Shown: piece by piece, positions 6,200 to 12,256 of the stretch
How the letters are laid out: the number at the start of each line of letters is the position of its first letter
Position numbering within the stretch: the first letter of the stretch is position 1
Assembly (NCBI GenBank): GCA_009925805.1
Contig: RFQF01000050.1
Coordinates: 1 to 12,256 of the forward strand
DNA length: 12,256 nucleotides
Source of the DNA: Flavobacteriia bacterium
GTDB lineage: Bacteria > Bacteroidota > Bacteroidia > Flavobacteriales_D > Crocinitomicaceae
Reading direction: 5' to 3'
The notes under the pieces: generated by a model
Seen by the model: only the letters and a program-made list of their open reading frames with translations
Database searches by the model: none
Told to the model about the DNA's origin: nothing
Position numbers and translations under genes: made by a program

Positions 6200-7360
6200 A
6201 TGTTCACCAACGAATCCATCAATTTCCACCTCCTGAAAGAACGGGCCTTCAACTTGCGCTGGGCCACCGTAGCCGAAGACGTTATTCCCCTGACGGCAGC
6301 AGACCCCGATTTTCCCTGTGCACCCGAAATTCGTCAAGCCATCAACGAATATGTCCAATCCGGGTATTTAAGCTACGGCCCCGCAGAAGGACTGTCCCTT
6401 TTTCGCGAAGCGCTCCAACACTTCTTTTTATCGAAACGCGCTTATTCCCTGCCCGTAGATCAAATTCTACCCATCGACAGCGCCGCTTTTGGTATCCAAC
6501 TGGTGTGCAATACCCTTCTCAAGCCAGGAGATGAAGCCATTCTTTTTGATCCCGTAGATTTCCTTTTTTCCTTTTGCATTACCCAAGCCGACGCAACGCC
6601 CGTACGATTTCCCATTCCACCTGGAGCGCATGCCGTAGATTTCGAGCGCATGGAAGCGCTCATTACGCCGAAAACGAAGCTAATTTGCCTCTGCAACCCC
6701 TTGAATCCAACCGGGAAGGTTTTTACCCCTTCAGAACTTTCCGAGCTTGGGCGTATCGCTGTGAAGCATAAGCTCTACATCCTTTCCGACGAAATTTGGA
6801 GCGACATTGTCTTTGAACCGCATACGTTTACCAGCATTGGCAGCCTTTCTCCCGAAATTGCCAATCAAACCGTAACGGTTACCGGCTTCAGCAAGGCGTA
6901 CGGCCTGGCAGGTCTGAGAATTGGTGTCGTAGCCACGACAAACAACCCCTTATTTCAACGCATTTTTGAAACCTCTTTGCACACGTTCACGGTCCACGGA
7001 GCAAACGTGCTCGGACAAGTTGCAGGCACAGCGGCACTCACCCACGCCCAAGCATGGCTCACTTCCTATGTAGCCCACCTCGACCGCATGCGCTCCTTGG
7101 TAACCAATCGGGTCAACGAAATTAAGGGCTTGCGCACTCTAGCCCCGGAGGGGTGTTTTGTGAGTTTCGTGAACATTGAAGACACAGGGTTTAGTGCGGA
7201 GCAATTCCAGGTACACATGCTCGAAAAAGCCCGAGTACTCGTGGTTCCGGGATTAAGCCGATGGTTCGGCCCTGGCGCAGAAGGCTACGTCCGTTTGAGT
7301 TTTGCCACCTCGGAACATGTCCTTACCGAAGCCTTAAACCGAATCGAAGCCGCCTTATGA
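6200..7360 (+). CDS. PLP-dependent aminotransferase, class I/II (fold type I; PatB/MalY- or AspC-like)
   Basis: 386 residues, full length for the family. Substrate-side N-terminus: W21 and TAADPDFPCAPEI (32-44). Cofactor site: CNPLNPTG (165-172) with the conserved Asn169, ILSDEIW (194-200) with Asp197 for the pyridine nitrogen, and GFSKAYGLAGLRIG (229-242) with Lys232 as the Schiff-base lysine. R365 in GYVRLSFA is the usual carboxylate-binding arginine. All key residues are present, so it should be an active cytoplasmic enzyme acting on an amino acid or amine. The N-terminal region recalls PatB/MalY C-S lyases, the C-terminus aspartate-type aminotransferases, so I cannot choose between transamination and beta-elimination. 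It is coupled by an ATGA overlap to the monooxygenase gene and probably acts on the same pathway. GC is clearly higher than in the 5' half of the window. Confidence 0.85.
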   Translation: MFTNESINFHLLKERAFNLRWATVAEDVIPLTAADPDFPCAPEIRQAINEYVQSGYLSYGPAEGLSLFREALQHFFLSKRAYSLPVDQILPIDSAAFGIQLVCNTLLKPGDEAILFDPVDFLFSFCITQADATPVRFPIPPGAHAVDFERMEALITPKTKLICLCNPLNPTGKVFTPSELSELGRIAVKHKLYILSDEIWSDIVFEPHTFTSIGSLSPEIANQTVTVTGFSKAYGLAGLRIGVVATTNNPLFQRIFETSLHTFTVHGANVLGQVAGTAALTHAQAWLTSYVAHLDRMRSLVTNRVNEIKGLRTLAPEGCFVSFVNIEDTGFSAEQFQVHMLEKARVLVVPGLSRWFGPGAEGYVRLSFATSEHVLTEALNRIEAAL

Positions 7361-9276
7361 AAGTGGTTATCATCGGTGCTGGGATCGCAGGCCTCGTGCA
7401 AGGATTATTGCTGCGCCAATTAGGCTATGAAGTCGTGCTTTGCGAACGAAGCCCTCAACCCAACCACCGAGGTCATGCATTTTTGATGAACGAAGATGGC
7501 TTAAGCGTGCTACGACCTTTAATTGAAGCATCCGGAAAGCCCCTCACCTGCCAAAGCGTGGATCTTTTCAGCTTGAAACGTCCCTCGGAGGAGGAACTTA
7601 TCAAAATACAACTGGACGGTTGGTACTGTTTCAAGCGGGTGGATTTAGTTTCTTACCTTATCTCTTTATTCGGCGAGGAGCACATTCTGTTCGGCTGCGA
7701 ATTCGACCATTTTGTATACGATCAACACCGAGCTACGCACGCAGTGTTCCACCACGGAATTGAGGTGCGTGGCGATCTGTTCATTGGTGCAGACGGTAGC
7801 CGTTCCGCCGTGCGAAAGGCCTTATTTGGTCCTACCCATTTTACGCCTGTGGATGTCAAAGAAATTGTTGGAATTTCCCAATACACCCGCTTATCGGAGT
7901 ACAAGATTTTTGAGAAAATTCAATGCCACGACCGCGGTTTAGCCTTCGGGTTTATTCCCGCCAACGCCCACCAAAGCGTTTGGTTTATGCAATTCGATTC
8001 GCGCTTAGCCTCGGAGAACGACCTCAACCACCCCGAAGGGCTGAAGTCGTTTTGTCAGGATATCCTGAGGGATTTTCCCAAGGAGGTGCATGAAGTTTTG
8101 AACGCCAACGATTTCAGTACTTCGTATGTTTGGAATACCCAAGATTTCGATTTATTGCCCGCTTTCCACCAAAAAAATGTCGTGTTAATTGGCGATGCAG
8201 CACACCTGGCCCTTCCTTTTACGAGCGCTGGAACCACCAACGCCCTGATGGATGCATCGGTGCTTACCCATTATTTGAGCCGAGGCATTGACATGAATAC
8301 GGCTTTTGAAAAATACTATCAAAAAAGAGCCTTACCCTTGGAAGCGCACATAACCCAAGGCCGTATGCTAAAACAAGGGTTTTTAGAACCGCTTAACCAT
8401 AGCGAACGGGGTTTTATGTTGCCCTTGATTTCCCAAAAATACGCTGCGAAAAAAGACCACGAGGCGAAGCCCTTGGTCCTTGCCTACTTTACGGACCCGA
8501 TTTGTTCCACCTGTTGGGTCTTTCAACCGCTCCTTCGAAAACTGGGATTGGAATACGGTAAGTACATTGAGATCGTTTACCACATGGGGGGTCTGTTGCC
8601 TTCGTGGGAGGCGTATTCCCAAGGAACCATCCATAATCCGGAGGACGCGGCAAGGCTTTGGAACGATATCGCCGATAAACAACATTTCCCTTTAGATGGC
8701 GACATTTGGTATGAAGACCCTTTAGAGAGTTCTTACCCATCCTCCATAGCCTTTAAAGCGGCACAGCTACAGGATAACGATAAAGCAGTATCCTTTCTTC
8801 GACGGATGAAGGAAATGCTATTCATGGAAAAAAAGAACATCAACCATTGGCGGCACATGGAACAGGCAGCACTCACCAGCGGACTGGATGCAGCATTGCT
8901 CAAAAAAGATATGCAAGGGGAAGGGTTGGCGCATTTTAAGCAGGACCTCGACCTAGCGAAAGCGCTGGGGATTCATGTATTTCCAACCTTGCTTTTCCAA
9001 GTTGATGGCTTTACACGCTTCAGCCTTCGAGGACAACACCCATACGAACGCTTGGAAGAATACATATTAGCGTATTGTCCACAAGCTAAAAAACAACCTA
9101 TAACATTGAGTGTGGAATCTTTATTTTCCCTATTCAATCAACTCAACGCGCGTGAAATTGAATTTATCTTGTCGATGGATTCAAAAAACGTTAATCGTAA
9201 TTTGAATGATTTAGAAAATAGGGGGATTGTGCAACGCTTCCAATTAAAAAGCGCGCAATATTGGGTGAAACTTTAA
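7357..9276 (+). CDS. Three-part fusion: FAD monooxygenase + DsbA/FrnE-like domain + winged-helix-like C-terminus
   Basis: 639 residues from the ATG at 7357, which shares ATGA with the aminotransferase stop. Part 1 (1 to ~365) is a group A flavin monooxygenase: Rossmann GAGIAG (7-12) after a short first strand, GADGSRSAVR (144-153, the DG motif), and LIGDAAHLALPF (277-288), the GD motif binding FAD ribityl. Part 2 (~371-575) is a DsbA/FrnE/SpxH-like thioredoxin fold: AYFTDPICSTCWVFQP with C383-S-T-C386, and the cis-proline in HVFPTLLF (P543). Part 3 (~586-639) has a helix-turn-helix plus wing pattern (LNAREIEFILSMDSKNVNR, then NDLENRGIVQRF and QYWVKL). Each part is usually a separate protein or, for parts 2 and 3, a ~270-residue one. 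The reading frame is intact through both junctions. The last ~190 bases drop to about 34% GC against ~50% just before. Its cytoplasmic redox role and substrate are not known. Confidence 0.85.
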   Translation: MKVVIIGAGIAGLVQGLLLRQLGYEVVLCERSPQPNHRGHAFLMNEDGLSVLRPLIEASGKPLTCQSVDLFSLKRPSEEELIKIQLDGWYCFKRVDLVSYLISLFGEEHILFGCEFDHFVYDQHRATHAVFHHGIEVRGDLFIGADGSRSAVRKALFGPTHFTPVDVKEIVGISQYTRLSEYKIFEKIQCHDRGLAFGFIPANAHQSVWFMQFDSRLASENDLNHPEGLKSFCQDILRDFPKEVHEVLNANDFSTSYVWNTQDFDLLPAFHQKNVVLIGDAAHLALPFTSAGTTNALMDASVLTHYLSRGIDMNTAFEKYYQKRALPLEAHITQGRMLKQGFLEPLNHSERGFMLPLISQKYAAKKDHEAKPLVLAYFTDPICSTCWVFQPLLRKLGLEYGKYIEIVYHMGGLLPSWEAYSQGTIHNPEDAARLWNDIADKQHFPLDGDIWYEDPLESSYPSSIAFKAAQLQDNDKAVSFLRRMKEMLFMEKKNINHWRHMEQAALTSGLDAALLKKDMQGEGLAHFKQDLDLAKALGIHVFPTLLFQVDGFTRFSLRGQHPYERLEEYILAYCPQAKKQPITLSVESLFSLFNQLNAREIEFILSMDSKNVNRNLNDLENRGIVQRFQLKSAQYWVKL

Positions 9277-9287
9277 AAAACAAAAAT

Positions 9288-9335
9288 GTTCATAATGAAC
9301 CGAGCTACGTTCATAAAAAAGCAAGGTTTATTCAT
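9288..9335 (+). promoter_or_regulatory. Phased TTCAT elements and palindrome upstream of the T9SS cargo gene
   Basis: TTCAT occurs at 9289-9293, 9310-9314 and 9331-9335, exactly 21 bp (two helical turns) apart; the first two are GTTCAT, the third ATTCAT. The first is also the left arm of a perfect palindrome, GTTCAT-A-ATGAAC (9288-9300). The third touches the -33 element at 9335. This is the layout of a multi-site operator or activator array on one DNA face; the binding protein is unknown. Confidence 0.4.
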
Positions 9336-9364
9336 TTGACTTGATTTACAAAGCATTAACTTAG
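9335..9364 (+). promoter_or_regulatory. Bacteroidota-type promoter for the T9SS cargo gene
   Basis: TTTG at 9335-9338, 18 bases, then TAACTTAG at 9357-9364, one mismatch from TAnnTTTG. Transcription would start near 9370, leaving a leader of only about 8 bases before the ATG at 9378, so translation would be nearly leaderless. Confidence 0.5.
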
Positions 9365-9377
9365 CACAAAAAAGCGT

Positions 9378-12023
9378 ATGAAAAAAATAGTGTTCTTGCT
9401 TATTACGTCGTGTAATTTGCTATTCCTAGGATCCGCTGATGCTCAAGTATTGAATACTGAATCCTTTGATGCTGTTCAATTCCTACCAACAGGATGGGCT
9501 ACCGTAGGAGCTGCACCCAATTGGGCGCGTTCAACAACCATGTCGGCACCCATTACCGCAGGACCTCATACAGGTGCAGGAATGGCGCGTTTTCGATATC
9601 CAACTGGAGGTGGAGGGGTGTCCAATACGGAAACCATTGCTACTCCTGTTTTTGATTTAACCGGGAGAGGAAACAATATAGTGCCTTTTTCTTTTTGGAT
9701 GTATCGAGATTCTCTTGTTCCGGCAAATAACGATAGCCTAACCGTTTATGTCAACACAAGTGCCTCCTTAAACGGTGCTGTCAAAATTGGTCAGGTTGCA
9801 AGAAATCGTTCAATCAACATGCCCGACACAAAGGCCATGAATGGTTGGTATAATTACACCTTTAATATTCCTCCCCAATTTGCAGGAAGCAGCAATTATG
9901 TGATACTTAAAGGAACCTGTTATGGACCAACAGCTACCGCACGGAGAATTTATGTGGATGATGTACAGTGGACGGCCTTTCCTCCCGCATGTTCAGGGAT
10001 GCCAACAGGAGGTAGCGTTAATGCCGCACAAGCGACCTTTTGTAATGGCGGAGGAAATACGAACCTCACCCTCAGCGGAGCTTCTACTGGTTCCGGGCTA
10101 AGTTATCAGTGGTATACTTCTCCCTCCATGAATGGTCCTTACCAAGCATTTGGATTTAACGATACTGTTGCACTTACTGGAAACTTAACTTCGAATCAAT
10201 ATTATTTTGTAACCGTGGGATGCGCAACTTCCGGATTGTCGATGAATTCGGATACTTTAACGATTCATGTAACCAACTCCCAAGGTCCTAATGTTTCCAT
10301 TTCCTATGCTCCAAATGACACCATTTGTCGTTTCGATACCATTACCTTAAGCGCATCTGGAGCAATGACTTATGTATGGAGCACGGGAGCAAATCCAAAT
10401 TTAGGCAATACCGCCACCTTACAGGCTGCCCCATTAAATACCACTACATTTTCTGTTGTGGGCACGGATAGCTTAGGTTGTCCTTCGTCGCCGGTACAAA
10501 AAACCATTGTCGTTGGAGCAAGGCCGAATATCAACAATATAAGCAATTCAAATCCTGTGGTTTGCGCTGGAGGGTCGTCCACTCTTGGTTGTTTCGCCAC
10601 AAGTGGTGCCGGAGGAGGAGGAGGAGGAGGAATTACGCTATCTTATGCTTGGGCTCCTAATGCTGGAAATACTGCCACAACAACGGTAACCCCATCGGTT
10701 ACAACCCTTTACACCGTGACCGTAACCGGTCAATTTGGTTGCACTCGAACGGATACTACCTCCGTCATCGTAAATCCAAATTTAGTGAGCCCATCGGTTG
10801 TCCTTACTCCAGATTCGCTCGGATATTGTCAAGGAATGGCTCCTGCGACCGTAACCTTAGCAGCAAGTTCGAATACACCTGGGGTTACCTATGCGTGGAG
10901 TGCCACCGCAGGACCTCCCATCAATTCAATAAACGACTCCTTAACCGTGAATATTGGCAATAACTCAATAACCTATTTAGTTTCTGTAACCAATCCTAGC
11001 AACGGGTGTGTAAATACCGCCTCTTCGAGTATTTATATTTTTCCAACACCCAATGTGAACGCGGTGACCTCCAGCGCAACGGTATGTTTGAACGGAAGTA
11101 CCGTTGTTAATGCGCAAGTATTTAATACACAAGGAACGCCTCTGTCACAATATTCGTTTAATTGGATTCCAGGGAATTATACCACGCAAATGGCCACGGT
11201 AACCCCTGTTACCACAGGTAACTACTTTGTGACGGTCACGAGTCCATACGGATGTTCGAATATGGATTCTGTTATGATTACAATAAATCCAAATAATGTG
11301 AGTCCGAGTTTGACAGTAAATCCTTCAACGCTTGTGTTTTGTGGAACTATGGGTCCGGTACAATTGGTTGCAACGACCAACGCAACGAGTCCAACGTTCC
11401 AATGGACTCCGGGTTTTATAAGTCAAAATAACGATACCATTACCTTCACCCCGAATAACACAATGAATGTATCGGTTTCCGTAACGGATGCTAACGGCTG
11501 TACCACAAGCGCAGGAGCTACCATCACGCTAAGTCCGTTACCCAATGCAGGTTTTATAGCTGCTTCTGGAAACAATTTCGTAGTCGACTTTACCAATACC
11601 TCCACAGGCGCCAATTCGTACTCTTGGGATTTTGGAGATGGCACAACGAGCAATCAAGCCAATCCCAGCCACACCTACAATAATTTGGGTACTTGGTTAG
11701 TTACTTTGGTGGTCACCAATTCCGACGGTTGCTCAGATACCATTACACAAAATGTAAATTCACAATTGGCTGAAGTCAATGAACTAACTTGGGATGTTAC
11801 GGTGTATCCAAATCCAACAGAGCAATTACTTCACGTTTCCGTTAGTAATATGATGGAGACAACACGTTTATCCATTTTCGATGCGACTGGAAAAATCCTC
11901 CACGAGGTTGCGTTAAACAAACCAGAAACTACATTCAACATCGACGCACTTTTCCCAGGCACGTATTTCTTAAAAATCCAAGGCATCCACGGATCTAAAA
12001 CGGTGCGCTTTATAAAAGCCTAA
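9378..12023 (+). CDS. T9SS-exported multi-domain surface protein (jelly-roll-like, Ig-like modules, PKD, type A sorting domain)
   Basis: 881 residues. A Sec signal peptide (1-23, ending ADA-Q) is followed by a ~180-residue jelly-roll-like region (24-201), similar to the choice-of-anchor/MAM-like domains of Bacteroidota adhesins (SFWMYRDS, RRIYVDDVQW). Then come Ig-like modules: ~202-302 (divergent), ~303-382, ~383-468, ~469-556, ~557-640 and ~641-722. The last five share a Cys near the start and 'GC' near the end, a probable disulphide in each. A PKD domain at ~723-796 has the typical YSWDFGDGT core and a PSHTYNNLGTW loop. The sorting domain at ~804-881 begins with VYPNPTEQLLHV and ends with GTYFLKIQG and KTVRFIKA, as in T9SS type A signals. 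The protein should cross the outer membrane through SprA and be anchored or released by PorU. No enzymatic motif is visible, so adhesion or surface structure is likely. It has its own promoter and terminator. Confidence 0.9.
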   Translation: MKKIVFLLITSCNLLFLGSADAQVLNTESFDAVQFLPTGWATVGAAPNWARSTTMSAPITAGPHTGAGMARFRYPTGGGGVSNTETIATPVFDLTGRGNNIVPFSFWMYRDSLVPANNDSLTVYVNTSASLNGAVKIGQVARNRSINMPDTKAMNGWYNYTFNIPPQFAGSSNYVILKGTCYGPTATARRIYVDDVQWTAFPPACSGMPTGGSVNAAQATFCNGGGNTNLTLSGASTGSGLSYQWYTSPSMNGPYQAFGFNDTVALTGNLTSNQYYFVTVGCATSGLSMNSDTLTIHVTNSQGPNVSISYAPNDTICRFDTITLSASGAMTYVWSTGANPNLGNTATLQAAPLNTTTFSVVGTDSLGCPSSPVQKTIVVGARPNINNISNSNPVVCAGGSSTLGCFATSGAGGGGGGGITLSYAWAPNAGNTATTTVTPSVTTLYTVTVTGQFGCTRTDTTSVIVNPNLVSPSVVLTPDSLGYCQGMAPATVTLAASSNTPGVTYAWSATAGPPINSINDSLTVNIGNNSITYLVSVTNPSNGCVNTASSSIYIFPTPNVNAVTSSATVCLNGSTVVNAQVFNTQGTPLSQYSFNWIPGNYTTQMATVTPVTTGNYFVTVTSPYGCSNMDSVMITINPNNVSPSLTVNPSTLVFCGTMGPVQLVATTNATSPTFQWTPGFISQNNDTITFTPNNTMNVSVSVTDANGCTTSAGATITLSPLPNAGFIAASGNNFVVDFTNTSTGANSYSWDFGDGTTSNQANPSHTYNNLGTWLVTLVVTNSDGCSDTITQNVNSQLAEVNELTWDVTVYPNPTEQLLHVSVSNMMETTRLSIFDATGKILHEVALNKPETTFNIDALFPGTYFLKIQGIHGSKTVRFIKA
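10611..10631 (+). repeat. In-frame (GGA)7 microsatellite encoding seven glycines
   Basis: Seven perfect copies of GGA inside the T9SS cargo gene encode Gly412-418 in the third Ig-like module, in a loop between the first cysteine and the YAW strand. Copy change by slippage would keep the frame and alter only loop length. It is the only long glycine run in the protein. Confidence 0.9.
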
Positions 12024-12044
12024 AAAGAAAAGAACCATTCAGTT

Positions 12045-12074
12045 AAAGGGGCAAATTTTTGTCCCTTTTTTATT
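12045..12074 (+). terminator. Rho-independent terminator of the T9SS cargo gene
   Basis: AAAGGG at 12045-12050 pairs with CCCTTT at 12063-12068. The intervening GCAAA/TTTGT can extend the stem with one G-U pair to ~11 bp. Six T's (12066-12071) and ATTT follow. It lies 21 bases after the stop codon. Confidence 0.85.
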
Positions 12075-12157
12075 TACACAAAATAAGCTTGAATTTGTAC
12101 TGGGACAGTTTTCTGTATTCCTTGTAATTCGATTGAATCCTTAACCGTTGAATGATC

Positions 12158-12208
12158 AAAAAAATCCCGGCTTGCTACCCAATACTCCTGTTACTGTATT
12201 GAGGTAGC
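12158..12208 (-). terminator. Terminator-like hairpin serving the minus-strand gene at the right edge
   Basis: GCTACC-C-AATAC (12174-12185) pairs with GTATTG-A-GGTAGC (12196-12208), giving a 12-bp stem with one bulged A and a 10-base loop. Read on the minus strand it begins 2 bases after the stop at 12211 and is followed, 9 bases on, by seven T's (12164-12158). The gap between stem and T-run is longer than in a classic terminator, so this is less certain than the opposing one. Confidence 0.5.
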
Positions 12209-12210
12209 CA

Positions 12211-12255
12211 TCAAAATCTCACACCAACCCCTGCATTAAACTGTAAATCCCACAC
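12211..12255 (-). CDS. C-terminal end of a probable outer-membrane beta-barrel protein, partial
   Basis: Fourteen codons and a TGA stop, read leftwards from the window edge, give VWDLQFNAGVGVRF. The alternating hydrophobic/polar pattern ending in a terminal Phe is the C-terminal strand signature of outer-membrane beta-barrels recognised by BamA. The hairpin right after the stop supports a real gene end here. The rest of the gene lies beyond the window, so its family cannot be stated. Confidence 0.5.
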   Translation of the reverse strand: MWDLQFNAGVGVRF

Positions 12256-12256
12256 T

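Noticed and set aside
6157..6534. Open frames overlapping the aminotransferase on both strands
   Set aside because: They are Arg/Ser/Pro-rich shadows of the higher-GC coding frame, without domain patterns or starts of their own.
7261..7356. ATG at 7261 as start of the monooxygenase fusion
   Set aside because: It would add 32 residues read out of frame through the aminotransferase 3' end. The Rossmann strand begins directly at the ATG at 7357, which overlaps the preceding stop as ATGA.
12090..12120. GTACTGGGACAGTTTTCTGTA as the end of an insertion sequence
   Set aside because: It has the look of an IS terminus, but no matching inverted end, target duplication or transposase is present in the window.

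Overview
The window looks like a chromosomal piece of a member of the Bacteroidota, probably of the Flavobacteriia type. Three things point there: an 881-residue secreted protein that ends in a type IX secretion (T9SS) type A C-terminal sorting domain, promoters of the TTTG-N18-20-TAnnTTTG kind, and near-absence of Shine-Dalgarno sequences before the starts. GC is uneven. It is about one third in the first 3 kb and much higher (single lines of 50-63%) in the 6.2-9.1 kb block. No rRNA, tRNA or CRISPR array was seen, and no gene-free stretch exceeds 300 bases.

Bases 2-2993 hold a tightly packed plus-strand operon. It begins with the C-terminal part of a large FtsK/SpoIIIE (EssC-like) ATPase whose last domain has lost its Walker residues. 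Five small genes follow at overlaps of 4-11 bases or gaps of 1-2 bases. Four encode 83-97 residue helical proteins with a central W-x-D signature, resembling WXG100 (ESAT-6-like) proteins. They fall into two paralogous types, A and B, in the order A1-B1-A2-X-B2, where X is a 245-residue protein of unknown function. This is the gene logic of a type VII secretion locus (FtsK-like motor plus WXG100 partners), here in a Gram-negative lineage. An eight-TM membrane protein (3041-4402) follows, with what looks like its own promoter.

Bases 4414-6020 carry a minus-strand hotdog acyl-CoA thioesterase, convergent with the membrane protein, and a divergent secreted protein with an HETTH zinc-protease-like motif.

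Bases 6200-9276 form a two-gene operon of higher GC. It encodes a PLP-dependent class I/II aminotransferase and, through an ATGA overlap, an unusual three-part protein: FAD monooxygenase, DsbA/FrnE-like domain with CSTC, and a winged-helix-like C-terminus. Its substrate cannot be read from the sequence, but a small tailoring or amino-acid-derived pathway is plausible.

Bases 9288-9364 hold an upstream region with three TTCAT elements exactly 21 bp apart and a promoter. They precede the T9SS cargo protein (9378-12023), which has a jelly-roll-like N-terminus, a series of Ig-like modules, a PKD domain and the sorting domain. A strong terminator follows. The right edge carries the last 14 codons of a minus-strand gene that looks like an outer-membrane beta-barrel, with its own terminator-like hairpin.
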